From NCBI GenBank assembly GCA_944382785.1, contig CALWNO010000016.1, forward strand, positions 1 to 51,643: DNA of 51,643 bases, written 5' to 3'. This document shows, in pieces, positions 23,759 through 31,021 of this stretch. The DNA is from an uncultured Gemmiger sp. (GTDB taxonomy: Bacteria > Bacillota > Clostridia > Oscillospirales > Ruminococcaceae). The position numbers were made by a program, and so were the translations under genes. Position 1 is the first letter of the stretch, and each line of letters begins with the position of its first letter. Under the pieces are notes generated by a model. That model worked only from the letters and a program-made list of their open reading frames with translations. It was not told where the DNA came from and searched no databases.

Positions 23759-23900
23759 ATACGACCTCCTTGCGGCAACTTTTTGTTCAATGCGCACAAA
23801 AAAATAAAATGAAGAAAATAATGCTTGTGCAGAACAACAAAATGGGAAAACGACACCATTCGACGGTTACCGCTGAATAAAATAAAGCATTTCTTGCCTA

Positions 23901-23929
23901 ATTATAATAAAATGAAAACAAAATTACAA
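23901..23929 (-). promoter_or_regulatory. Promoter of lrp operon
   Basis: On the minus strand TTGTAA (plus 23924-23929), a 17-bp spacer, then TATAAT (plus 23901-23906). The predicted leader before the lrp ATG is about 135 nt, AT-rich, and without an ORF I can support. Confidence 0.7.
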
Positions 23930-23938
23930 GATGCTCGT

Positions 23939-23966
23939 TTGACAATTGAGCCGAAAACTGTATAAT
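23939..23966 (+). promoter_or_regulatory. Strong rightward promoter
   Basis: Perfect TTGACA (23939-23944), a 16-bp spacer and perfect TATAAT (23961-23966). It lies 10 bp from the lrp promoter and drives either a short RNA or the ywlG-yggS leader. Confidence 0.8.
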
Positions 23967-23972
23967 AATAAC

Positions 23973-24053
23973 CATAACAAAGACATTCACTGACCTTTAT
24001 ATACTTTCCCACCCCTCTATGCACAAAGGCCCGCTTTTCAGCGGGCTTTTGTG
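23973..24053 (+). ncRNA. Candidate small RNA or attenuated leader of about 80 nt
   Basis: From the start expected for the promoter at 23939-23966 to a terminator hairpin there are only about 80 nt and no ORF with a ribosome binding site. The hairpin is CACAAAGGCCCGC (24022-24034) with GCGGGCTTTTGTG (24041-24053), 13 pairs including one G-U, loop TTTTCA. The region before it is pyrimidine-rich (ACTTTCCCACCCCTC). It may be a small RNA, or premature termination may control the gene at 24101. Confidence 0.45.
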
Positions 24054-24100
24054 TTATGTGGGATTTTTGTGATATAATGGTTAAAAAGGGGGAAGGTACC

Positions 24101-24661
24101 ATGACACAAACCTTTGATCCGGCTGCCATCACGGCCCAGAGCCGCCAGGCAGCGGAGGAATTGCTGGCGGTGGCGCATCTGCGTCCGGGAGACATTTTTG
24201 TGGTGGGCTGTTCCAGCAGCGAAATTGTAGGCGGTCACATCGGCAAGGACAGCAGCATGGACGCTGCTGCTGCGGTGCTGGCGGGGATCCTGCCGGTGGT
24301 ACAGGCACACGGGCTGTATCTGGCGGCCCAGTGCTGTGAGCACCTGAACCGGGCCATTGTGCTGGAGCGGGAAGCGGCCGAAAAACACGGCTGCACCGAG
24401 GTCAACGCCATCCCACAGCCCCACGCCGGGGGCAGCTGGGCTACCAACTGCTGGCAGACATTTAAGGAACCTGTTTTGGTGGAGGAAGTCCGCGCCGGTG
24501 CCGGCATTGACATTGGCGGGACCCTCATTGGGATGCACCTGCGCCGTGTGGCGGTGCCGGTGCGGCTCAGTCTGAACAAGATCGGCTGTGCCAATATTTT
24601 GTGTGCACGCACACGGCCGCCTTATATCGGTGGCTGCCGTGCGGTTTATCAGGAAAGGTGA
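24101..24661 (+). CDS. YwlG / TIGR01440 family protein (DUF436)
   Basis: 186-aa conserved protein of the YwlG family, of unknown biochemical function. Family features are visible: DIFVVGCSSSEIVGGHIGKDSS (about 30-51), QCCEHLNRAIVLEREAAEKHG, VNAIPQPHAGGS, and DIGGTLIGMHLRRVAVPVRLS. AAGGGGGAAGGTACC precedes the ATG, and a -10 TATAAT lies at 24073-24078, so it may have its own promoter apart from the one at 23939. It is followed after four bases by yggS, suggesting one transcript. Confidence 0.93.
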   Translation: MTQTFDPAAITAQSRQAAEELLAVAHLRPGDIFVVGCSSSEIVGGHIGKDSSMDAAAAVLAGILPVVQAHGLYLAAQCCEHLNRAIVLEREAAEKHGCTEVNAIPQPHAGGSWATNCWQTFKEPVLVEEVRAGAGIDIGGTLIGMHLRRVAVPVRLSLNKIGCANILCARTRPPYIGGCRAVYQER

Positions 24662-24665
24662 TCAG

Positions 24666-25382
24666 ATGCTTAGTCAGGAAACCGTGGCCCGTATGGCCGA
24701 AAATGTTGCCCGCATCCGGGAAGAAATCAATCAGGCCGCCCGTGAGGCCGGCCGCTACCCGGACGATATTCTGCTGTGTGCAGCCTGCAAGACCCGCACG
24801 GTGGAGGAGGTCCGCGCCAGCGCCGACCTGCCCATTGATGTCTTTGGGGAAAACCACGTCCAGGAACTGGTGGAAAAGTACGATGCCGGTGCTTATGGAG
24901 ATAAGCTGGCCCATTTCATCGGCCATCTGCAGACCAACAAGGTCAACAAGGTGGTGGGGCGTGCGGCGCTCATCCAGAGCGTGGACAGCGTGCGCCTGCT
25001 GGATAAGATCGACCATGCCGCCGAAGCTGCCGGAATCAAGCAGGAGATCCTGGTGGAAGTAAACATCGGCGGGGAAGCCTCCAAGAGCGGCGTGGTAGGG
25101 GAGAAAGAGCTGTGGAACCTGCTGGACCAGGCCACGGCCCGTGACCATGTGGAGCTGCGGGGGCTGATGGCCATTCCGCCGGTGGATGCCACCGAGAGCC
25201 AGACCCGTTCCTTCTTCTCTGACATGCGGGAACTGCTGAACCACGCCCGGGAGCAGTACGGCGTGGGGCTGACCATCCTGTCCATGGGCATGAGCGGCGA
25301 TTTCATCGACGCCATCAAGGAAGGCGCTACCATCGTGCGTATCGGTACCGCCATTTACGGCGCTCGGGATTACTCCAAATAA
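24666..25382 (+). CDS. yggS: YggS family PLP-binding protein (PLP homeostasis)
   Basis: 238-aa single-domain alanine-racemase-like barrel that binds pyridoxal 5'-phosphate and keeps vitamin B6 and amino-acid pools in balance; it is not known to be catalytic. Typical motifs are ILLCAACKTRTVEEV (PLP Lys at about residue 41), FGENHVQELVEKY, AHFIGHLQTNKVNKVVGRAALIQSVDS, VEVNIGGEASKSGV, RGLMAIPP and LSMGMSGDFIDAIKEGATIVRIGTAIYG. Length is normal. AGGAAAGGTGATCAG precedes the ATG. In many Firmicutes it is near sepF; here it follows ywlG. Confidence 0.96.
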   Translation: MLSQETVARMAENVARIREEINQAAREAGRYPDDILLCAACKTRTVEEVRASADLPIDVFGENHVQELVEKYDAGAYGDKLAHFIGHLQTNKVNKVVGRAALIQSVDSVRLLDKIDHAAEAAGIKQEILVEVNIGGEASKSGVVGEKELWNLLDQATARDHVELRGLMAIPPVDATESQTRSFFSDMRELLNHAREQYGVGLTILSMGMSGDFIDAIKEGATIVRIGTAIYGARDYSK

Positions 25383-25401
25383 CCTTGCTCCAATAACACA
25401 A

Positions 25402-25443
25402 CGGCCCGACCGGAACTTGTCATCCGGCCGGGCTGTTTTTTAT
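25402..25443 (+). terminator. Terminator after yggS
   Basis: CGGCCCGACCGGA pairs with TCCGGCCGGGCTG (one mismatch, one G-U), followed by TTTTTT. The 3' end of the leftward pentapeptide-repeat gene abuts the T-tract. Confidence 0.85.
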
Positions 25444-26024
25444 TCGATCTGAATGCCGCTGCTGTCCAGCAAAGCCACCACATCGGGAAAACTGAACCGG
25501 GCTCCCTTCATCCGGTTGTCGGCGGGATTGATGGCATACGCTTCCGCCATGCGGAAATCCGCTTTCTGCAGATCGCACCGGGTGAACGCGGTGCGGCCCA
25601 GAGGCACGCCGTGGAACCCGGCCCCGGTGAGCTTGCAGTCGTCAAACACGCATTCCCGGAATTCGCAGCTGGAAAAGTCGAACCCCGCCAGGGCCATGCC
25701 GGAAAACTCGTTGTACTGAAAGACGCGGTTTTTCAGTCGGGCAAAGGGCTGGACCAGGGCACTGCGACCCTGCAGTCCGCCCCAGGAGATGCCCCGGAAG
25801 GCACACCCTTCCATGACAGCATCCTTCATCAGGCAGAAGCTGAACACCACCGCCGAAAACTGGCACCGCAGAAACCGGCAGCCGGAGAAGGTGCAGTTCT
25901 GCACCCGAACGCCGTTCCAGCGGCAGCCCTCAAAGGTACAGTCGATAAACTCGGTGTCCCGCAGTTCGGCACCGGGGGTAAAGGCGGACAGGACTTCACC
26001 CTGCCGCCGCAGCTTGGCAGCCAT
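25440..26024 (-). CDS. Pentapeptide-repeat protein
   Basis: 194-aa protein built of A(D/N)LXX-like repeats, with Phe or Leu at the central position: DTEFIDCTFEGCRWNGVRVQ (23-42), NCTFSGCRFLRCQFSAVVFS, GMALAGFDFSSCEFRECVFD and RTAFTRCDLQKADFRMAEAY. Such proteins form right-handed quadrilateral helices. It resembles Qnr/McbG-type proteins that mimic DNA and protect gyrase, but similar repeats occur in many proteins, so resistance is not claimed. Its first base overlaps the last base of the upstream ATPase gene, so the two are translationally coupled. Confidence 0.85.
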   Translation of the reverse strand: MAAKLRRQGEVLSAFTPGAELRDTEFIDCTFEGCRWNGVRVQNCTFSGCRFLRCQFSAVVFSFCLMKDAVMEGCAFRGISWGGLQGRSALVQPFARLKNRVFQYNEFSGMALAGFDFSSCEFRECVFDDCKLTGAGFHGVPLGRTAFTRCDLQKADFRMAEAYAINPADNRMKGARFSFPDVVALLDSSGIQIE

Positions 26025-26878
26025 CAGAATTCCTCCTCATGTTCCTTGAAAAAGTCGTAGTACGCCCGCACGTTTTCCAGCTCGGTCCAGGGGCGGGGAC
26101 GCACCGGGTCGCTGTCCAGATCATACACCCGGGCTCCCGGCATGGCCAGCAGAAAAGGGGAGTGGGTGGACAGGATGAACTGGCAGTGGTAGAACCGGGC
26201 GGATTCCTGCAAAAACTGTGCCAGTTCCATCTGCCGCCGGGGCGAAAGACTGTTTTCCGGCTCGTCCAGCAGATACAAAGCCCCGTCCCGGATCTTCTGG
26301 GTGAAGAAGAGGAAAGCGCTTTCCCCGTTGGAGCGGGTGCGCACGTTGGGCATTACCCGCCGCCGGGCGTACCGGGACTGGCTGGTGCGCCGTGCTTCCG
26401 CTACCTGCTTCAGCCGATCGTAATCCTCCAGGCTGTGCATCCGGAATTGGGCGTTGCGGGCTTCTTTGGCCTCGGCCAGCAGTTCCTCCCGGCGGCGGTC
26501 CACCCCCTCATTGATGGCCCGCAGATCCAGCATGGTATCGAACACGTCGTCACTGGTCAGGATGCAGCTGGCATCGGGCAGAGGATGGAGCAGGTGGGGG
26601 CTGCACAGCTGGCAGTAGGGCCTGAAAAAGCTGGTTCCATTGAAAGGGGCACCCCGGCGCAGATGCAGAGTCTCGGCTATCACGTTCAGAGCGGTGGTTT
26701 TGCCGGAACCGTTACCACCGTACAGGATGGTGATGTCGGTCAGGTCCAGGGCGTGCAGACCCCGCTCAGGAAAAATCTGAAAAGGATAGAAGGAATCATA
26801 ACAGGTTCGCTGGAACCCGGCAAAAAAACGCCACTCCGCTTCCTCGGTGGCAAAATGAAAGCTGGAAAGGTAAATCAT
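26024..26878 (-). CDS. AAA family ATPase (ABC/SMC-like fold)
   Basis: 284-aa ATPase with Walker A GGNGSGKTTALN (about residues 54-65) and a compact helical arm (about 118-175: VDRRREELLAEAKEARNAQF). A Walker B-type segment LYLLDEPENSLSPRRQMELAQF (about 215-236) and a D-loop/H-loop FILSTHSPFLLAMPGARVYDL follow. This is the layout of AAA_21/OLD-like ATPases rather than transporters; no membrane partner is adjacent. The partner gene is the coupled pentapeptide-repeat protein. The ATG at 26876-26878 starts directly after the upp terminator. Role unknown; RecF/SMC-like DNA transactions or defence are possible. Confidence 0.85.
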   Translation of the reverse strand: MIYLSSFHFATEEAEWRFFAGFQRTCYDSFYPFQIFPERGLHALDLTDITILYGGNGSGKTTALNVIAETLHLRRGAPFNGTSFFRPYCQLCSPHLLHPLPDASCILTSDDVFDTMLDLRAINEGVDRRREELLAEAKEARNAQFRMHSLEDYDRLKQVAEARRTSQSRYARRRVMPNVRTRSNGESAFLFFTQKIRDGALYLLDEPENSLSPRRQMELAQFLQESARFYHCQFILSTHSPFLLAMPGARVYDLDSDPVRPRPWTELENVRAYYDFFKEHEEEF

Positions 26879-26895
26879 GGTACACCTCGCCCGTA

Positions 26896-26933
26896 CAACA
26901 AAAGACCCGCGGCATGCCGGGGCACACCGCGGG
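26896..26933 (-). terminator. Terminator of the tsaE-tsaB-rpiB-upp operon
   Basis: On the minus strand CCCGCGG and CCGCGGG form a 7-bp stem around a GC-rich loop, followed by TCTTTTGTT. Confidence 0.8.
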
Positions 26934-26965
26934 AGAGTACGGGTCCTGCCCGTTGGATTCGGATT

Positions 26966-27595
26966 TTACTTGGTGCCGAAGATACGGTCACCGGCATCGC
27001 CCAGGCCGGGCACAATGTAGCCCTGGCTGTTGAGCTTTTCATCCAGCGCACCCACGTAGATGTCCACGTCGGGATGGGCTTCATGCAGGGCATTCAGACC
27101 TTCGGGAGCAGCCAGCAGGCCGATGAACTTGATGTGCTTGGCGCCGCGCTTCTTGATCTGGGTGATGGCATCCTTGGCGCTGCCGCCGGTGGCCAGCATG
27201 GGGTCCAGAACCAGGACTTCCCGCTCGGCAATGTCCTTGGGCAGCTTGCAGTAGTATTCCACCGGAACCAGGGTCTCCTCGTTGCGGTACAGGCCAATGT
27301 GGCCCACCTTGGCAGCGGGGATCAGGTTCAGCATGCCGTCCACCATGCCCAGACCGGCGCGCAGGATGGGAACCAGCGCCAGTTTGCGGCCGGCCAGCAC
27401 CTTGGTGCGGGCCAGAGCGATGGGGGTCTCCACCTCCACTTCCTCGGTGGGCAGGTCACGGGTGGCTTCGTAGCAAAGCAGCATGGCCACTTCGCTGACC
27501 AGGTCGCGGAATTCCTTGGTGCCGGTGTTGCGGTCACGCAGCAGGCTGATCTTGTGCTGGATCAGGGGATGATCAACGATTTCAACAACGCTCAT
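26966..27595 (-). CDS. upp: Uracil phosphoribosyltransferase
   Basis: 209-aa pyrimidine-salvage enzyme that makes UMP from uracil and PRPP. Motifs: [20 protein letters not shown] (7-26), the [16 protein letters not shown] segment (about 76-91), the PRPP loop [18 protein letters not shown] (about 125-142), and [17 protein letters not shown] at the C-terminus, where uracil binds. Length matches E. coli Upp. The start is preceded by AAGGAGCTACCACT. It is last in the operon with tsaE, tsaB and rpiB and is followed by a terminator. Confidence 0.97.
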   Translation of the reverse strand: MSVVEIVDHPLIQHKISLLRDRNTGTKEFRDLVSEVAMLLCYEATRDLPTEEVEVETPIALARTKVLAGRKLALVPILRAGLGMVDGMLNLIPAAKVGHIGLYRNEETLVPVEYYCKLPKDIAEREVLVLDPMLATGGSAKDAITQIKKRGAKHIKFIGLLAAPEGLNALHEAHPDVDIYVGALDEKLNSQGYIVPGLGDAGDRIFGTK

Positions 27596-27655
27596 AGTGG
27601 TAGCTCCTTATTCGTGAATGATATGTTCAACTGCCCGGCAGTTCGGGGTACGGGT

Positions 27656-28114
27656 TCAGCGCGTTTCCAGGGCCATGACCTTTTCCACGCGGCGGGTGTG
27701 ACGACCGCCCTCAAAGGGGGTGTTCAGGAAAATATCCACAATGGACAGCGCCAGGCCTTCACCCACCACACGGCCACCCATGCACAGGGCATTGGCATCG
27801 TTGTGGCGGCGGGTAAACTCGGCGCTGAAGGTGTCGCTGCAGCAGCAGGCACGGATGCCGTGAATCTTGTTGGCACACATGGACATGCCCACGCCGGTGC
27901 CGCAGCACAGGATGGCTGCCGAGCATTCACCGGACACCACCGCGTCACAGGCCGGGGCGGCCAGATCGGGGTAGTCGCAGCTTTCGGTGCTGTGGGTGCC
28001 AAAGTCGCGGTAAGCGATACCCTGGCTCTCCAGATGGGCTTTGATGGCTTCTTTCAGCGCGTAGCCGCCATGGTCGGCAGCCAGCGCCACGGGGGCGGTG
28101 CGGAATTCCTTCAT
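27656..28114 (-). CDS. rpiB: Ribose 5-phosphate isomerase B
   Basis: 152-aa RpiB-type isomerase of the pentose phosphate pathway (ribose 5-phosphate to ribulose 5-phosphate). Motifs: VALAADHGGYALKEAIKAHL (9-28), DYPDLAAPACDAVVSGE, AILCCGTGVGMSMCANKIHGIRAC with the catalytic Cys of CCGTG, and RRHNDANALCMGGRVVG. The enzyme also appears as LacAB-like isomerases, but the sequence fits RpiB. It lies 60 bp before upp and 23 bp after tsaB; supply of ribose 5-phosphate for PRPP links it in function to upp. Confidence 0.94.
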   Translation of the reverse strand: MKEFRTAPVALAADHGGYALKEAIKAHLESQGIAYRDFGTHSTESCDYPDLAAPACDAVVSGECSAAILCCGTGVGMSMCANKIHGIRACCCSDTFSAEFTRRHNDANALCMGGRVVGEGLALSIVDIFLNTPFEGGRHTRRVEKVMALETR

Positions 28115-28137
28115 ACTTTCTGTACTCCTCTTATTGT

Positions 28138-28842
28138 TTACACGTGGTTCTGTGCCCGGGCTTCCCGTTCAGCCCGTTCCCGTTCCGCCTGGCTCAGCCG
28201 ATGATAGTCAGGCAGCAACTGGGCAGGGGGTACGGCAAGTCCGTTTTCCCACATCCGGCGGGCGGCCAGTGCCACCCCGGCCCCGCGCAGTCCGCGCAGA
28301 GGCGCCGGGCAGTCCAGTACACCGTCGGCATTTCCAAACCTATTGTAACACAACCCGGCGCCGTCGCCAACAAAAATCAGCGGCTTTTTGCAGCCGGCCA
28401 CAAATTTTTCCAGGCTGTCTACCGGGGCGGCGGCATCGGGGGTCAGCCGTTCATGGGTGGCCAGGTCAAACCCGGCCCAGTATACCTGACCCCGGCGGGC
28501 ATCCAACGCGCCCACCACGGTGCCCTCACCGCTCATGTCGCAGGCCAGTGCTTCCAGGGTGGAAACCCCGGCGCAGGGCACATCCCGGTCAAAGGCCAGC
28601 CCCTTGACCGCCGAAAGCCCGATGCGCAGCCCGGTAAAACTGCCCGGCCCGGCCGTCACCCCGAAAAGGTCAATGTCCCGGCAGCCCAGGCCGCAGGCTT
28701 TCAGGGCGGCGTCCACCATGGGAATCACTGTCTCGCTGTGGGTCAGACCGGTGTTTGTGTTGCATTCATACAAAAGGGTATCGTCCCGCATGACTGCCAC
28801 GGCAGCGGTGCGTCCGGCGGTATCGATGGCCAGAATGTTCAT
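28138..28842 (-). CDS. tsaB: tRNA threonylcarbamoyladenosine biosynthesis protein TsaB
   Basis: 234-aa ASKHA-fold scaffold needed with TsaD and TsaE for t6A37 modification of ANN-decoding tRNAs. Motifs: NILAIDTAGRTAAVAVM (2-18), THSETVIPMVDAAL, and the family hallmark GVTAGPGSFTGLRIGLSAVKGLA (about 61-83), then VVGALDARRGQVYW. The C-terminal RLSQAERERAEREARA is the usual basic tail. It lies 12 bp after tsaE, the classical pair. Confidence 0.96.
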   Translation of the reverse strand: MNILAIDTAGRTAAVAVMRDDTLLYECNTNTGLTHSETVIPMVDAALKACGLGCRDIDLFGVTAGPGSFTGLRIGLSAVKGLAFDRDVPCAGVSTLEALACDMSGEGTVVGALDARRGQVYWAGFDLATHERLTPDAAAPVDSLEKFVAGCKKPLIFVGDGAGLCYNRFGNADGVLDCPAPLRGLRGAGVALAARRMWENGLAVPPAQLLPDYHRLSQAERERAEREARAQNHV

Positions 28843-28854
28843 GGTATCCTCCCT

Positions 28855-29277
28855 TTACGCCGGATCTTCAATGGTGATCCGGCGGGTGGTGTCGTCCAGG
28901 CGCTCAATGTGGATGCGCATGGGATGCTCCAGCGCCAGAATATCGGCGCAGTTCTCGCTCCATTCAGCGGCCACAATGGCTCCGCTGTCCAGGTAATCGT
29001 AGAACCCGGCGGAAGCCAGGTCGTTCTCGGTGTGGATGCGGTACAAGTCAAAGTGCGCCAGCGGCCGGGGTCCGCGATAATAATTCACAATGGCAAAGGT
29101 GGGGCTGGACACCGGGTCGGTGCAGCCCAGACCTTCTGCCAGGCCCTGGCAGAAGGCGGTCTTGCCTGCACCCAGACCACCGGTAAAGGCAATCAGGGTA
29201 CCGGGGGCCAGGGTGGGGGCCAGGCGGCGCCCCAGAGCCACGGTCTCCTCGCGGCTGTGTGTCATATATTCCTGCAT
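28855..29277 (-). CDS. tsaE: tRNA threonylcarbamoyladenosine biosynthesis ATPase TsaE
   Basis: 140-aa P-loop ATPase of the t6A pathway. Walker A is FTGGLGAGKTAFCQGLAEGLG (near residue 33), followed by VSSPTFAIVNYYRG and LAHFDLYRI, which are family signatures, and AAEWSENCADIL. I prefer the ATG at 29275-29277 because the AAGGAG lies only two bases from the other in-frame ATG at 29286 and 11 bases from this one. First gene of the tsaE-tsaB-rpiB-upp operon; promoter at 29317-29345. Confidence 0.95.
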   Translation of the reverse strand: MQEYMTHSREETVALGRRLAPTLAPGTLIAFTGGLGAGKTAFCQGLAEGLGCTDPVSSPTFAIVNYYRGPRPLAHFDLYRIHTENDLASAGFYDYLDSGAIVAAEWSENCADILALEHPMRIHIERLDDTTRRITIEDPA

Positions 29278-29316
29278 GACGCGCATACTCCTTATGGTGA
29301 AAGCTTAAATCAATTC

Positions 29317-29345
29317 ATTATACACCGTTTGGGGATATTTGTAAA
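29317..29345 (-). promoter_or_regulatory. Promoter of tsaE operon
   Basis: On the minus strand TTTACA (plus 29340-29345), a 17-bp spacer, TATAAT (plus 29317-29322). Confidence 0.8.
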
Positions 29346-29369
29346 ATTTTACCCTGTTTACAAGTGTAT

Positions 29370-29399
29370 CTGGCACAATTTGTGCCGCTGCGCTATAAT
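29370..29399 (+). promoter_or_regulatory. Promoter of rodA-like gene
   Basis: CTGGCA at 29370-29375, an 18-bp spacer and TATAAT at 29394-29399. It is back-to-back with the tsaE promoter. Confidence 0.65.
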
Positions 29400-29473
29400 A
29401 GACCCATCCGGAACCGTTCGCGGAACAAAAACGGGGCCGGACTACCCCGAATTTTCCGGAAAGGAGACTCCGT

Positions 29474-30640
29474 ATGCTCACCCTTGCCCGCCGGTATCTG
29501 CGCCGCGCCGATGCTTTGTACCTTGCCCTGTGCATGGTGTGTTCCACTATCAGTGTCTTTGTGCTGATGTCGGTGGAGCGCAGCCAGTTGGGCGGGGTGT
29601 ACAGCAAGGCCTCGGTGCAGGTGATTGCCAGTCTGCTGGGCGTGATGCTGGCGGTGATCGGTTCCACGGTGGATTACCGCGCCCTGGCCCACGCCTGGCC
29701 CCTGCATGCAGTGGTGACCTGGGGGATGGTTCTGCCCACCCTGTTCCTGCGCAATGTGCGGGCCGGGTTTGTGGTTATTGGCTATGATGCGGGCGGCACC
29801 TCCAATTACAGCTGGTACAAGATCGGCGGCATGACCTTCCAGCCCGCCGAACTGGCCAAGATCAGTTTTATTCTTACCCTGGCCTGGCATCTGGACCGGG
29901 TGCGGGGCAAGGTCAACCGCCCGCTGAATCTGCTGCTGTTGCTGGCGCATGTGGCGCTGCCGGTGGCGGCCATCCATATTCAGGGGGACGACGGCACCGC
30001 CTTGGTCTTTGCCGGCATCGGTGTGGTCATGCTCTTTGCGGGCGGGTTGAGCATCCCGCTGGCTCTGGGCGGGCTGGCGGCGGCTGCTGCCGGCGGCACC
30101 GCGTTGCTCATCACCCATCCCAATATTCTCAAAGGCTACCAGTTTCAGCGGATTCTGGCGGTCCTGACGCCGGAAGATCCGGCTCTGTCCGATATTGCCT
30201 ACCAGCAGAACAAGGCCGCCATGGCCATCGGCACCGGCGGGCTGACAGGGCAGGGGCTGTTCCGGGATGAAAGCATCTTTATCCCCAACGCCTGGAACGA
30301 CTTCATTTACAGTTACCTGGCCAACGCCGCCGGTTTTCTGGGCGCCATCCTGGTACTGGTATTGCTCTTCGGCATCATGGCCCGCACCCTGCGCACGGCG
30401 TATCGCAGCGTGGACCTGCTGGGACGGCTGATCTGTACCGGCGTCTTTGCGGCCCTGTTCTGGCAGTGCGTCATCAATATCGGCATGAACCTGCAGGTGT
30501 TGCCGGTCATCGGCGTGACCTTGCCCTTCTTCTCAGCGGGTGGGTCCAGCGTGGTGATGGTCTATCTCAGCGTGGGGCTGGTGATGAGCGTGGGGATTAC
30601 TTCCCGGCGCAGTGCCGGACTGGCCGTTCCCTTGGATTAA
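29474..30640 (+). CDS. rodA: FtsW/RodA/SpoVE family peptidoglycan polymerase
   Basis: 388-aa SEDS protein, a membrane glycosyltransferase that polymerises lipid II together with a class B PBP. About ten hydrophobic segments are present. Signature stretches: YSWYKIGGMTFQPAELAKISFILTLA (about 116-141, QPaEl motif), then QGDDGTALVF with the catalytic-type Asp, and GTGGLTGQGLF. The final FIYSYLANAAGFLGAILVLV and LPVIGVTLPFFSAGGSSVVMVYLSVGLVMSV complete the family pattern. AAAGGAGACTCCGT precedes the ATG. Elongation-type RodA is favoured because the context is not a division cluster and mreB lies in the same window. A bidirectional terminator follows. Confidence 0.93.
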   Translation: MLTLARRYLRRADALYLALCMVCSTISVFVLMSVERSQLGGVYSKASVQVIASLLGVMLAVIGSTVDYRALAHAWPLHAVVTWGMVLPTLFLRNVRAGFVVIGYDAGGTSNYSWYKIGGMTFQPAELAKISFILTLAWHLDRVRGKVNRPLNLLLLLAHVALPVAAIHIQGDDGTALVFAGIGVVMLFAGGLSIPLALGGLAAAAAGGTALLITHPNILKGYQFQRILAVLTPEDPALSDIAYQQNKAAMAIGTGGLTGQGLFRDESIFIPNAWNDFIYSYLANAAGFLGAILVLVLLFGIMARTLRTAYRSVDLLGRLICTGVFAALFWQCVINIGMNLQVLPVIGVTLPFFSAGGSSVVMVYLSVGLVMSVGITSRRSAGLAVPLD

Positions 30641-30653
30641 AACTAAAACAAAA

Positions 30654-30709
30654 TACCAAAAGCAACCGCCCTGCCTGGAACAATTCCCGGCAGAGCGGTT
30701 GTTTTTGGG
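30654..30709. terminator. Bidirectional terminator, rodA / DUF378 gene
   Basis: AAAAGCAACCGC pairs with GCGGTTGTTTTT, with inner CTGCC/GGCAG pairing. A-run on one side and T-run on the other make it work for both strands. Confidence 0.85.
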
Positions 30710-30716
30710 GGCGCAG

Positions 30717-30956
30717 TTACGGCGCGTGGGGTTCGGGGCCGGCACGGCGGGCTTCCGGTTCCTGATAGAACAGAGCCGGAATCAGTGCCAGGGAGGCCAC
30801 ACCCACCACGATAAAGATGGTGCGGGCCAGCCAGCCCAGGCTGCCGCCCAGCAGCCAGCCGATGGCGTTCAGGCCCCAAATGCCGTACACGCCCCAGTTC
30901 AGGCCGCCGACGATCAAAAGCAGCAGCAGTACTTTGGAAAACATAGAACGAAACAT
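30717..30956 (-). CDS. DUF378 family membrane protein
   Basis: 79-aa protein with two transmembrane helices (VLLLLLIVGGLNWGVYGIWG, about 9-28; IFIVVGVASLALIPALFY, about 47-64). The NWGVYGIWGLNAIGWLLGG segment, with its NWG motif, is the DUF378 signature. The C-terminal tail is Glu/Arg/Pro-rich. Function is unknown. Its ribosome binding site AAAGGGGA lies inside the stem of the terminator that ends the upstream leftward UPF0210 transcript, so expression by read-through may be restricted. Confidence 0.88.
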   Translation of the reverse strand: MFRSMFSKVLLLLLIVGGLNWGVYGIWGLNAIGWLLGGSLGWLARTIFIVVGVASLALIPALFYQEPEARRAGPEPHAP

Positions 30957-30965
30957 GATAAAAAT

Positions 30966-30999
30966 CCCCTTTCCGGTTTTAGTCTTTGCCGGAAAGGGG
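30966..30999 (-). terminator. Terminator of UPF0210 operon that overlaps a ribosome binding site
   Basis: CCCCTTTCCGG (30966-30976) pairs with CCGGAAAGGGG (30989-30999), an 11-bp stem. On the minus strand it is followed by ATTTTTATC and then the ATG of the DUF378 gene. Confidence 0.85.
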
Positions 31000-31021
31000 A
31001 GCTTTATACAATTTTGGGCAA

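Noticed and set aside
25440-26024. Quinolone-resistance (Qnr) gene
   Set aside because: Pentapeptide repeats alone are not diagnostic; the partner ATPase points to another role, and no loop signature of Qnr was recognised.
26039-28204. 721-codon plus-strand open frame across the ATPase, upp and rpiB genes
   Set aside because: It runs antisense to three well-supported genes and their intergenic gaps, including a terminator.
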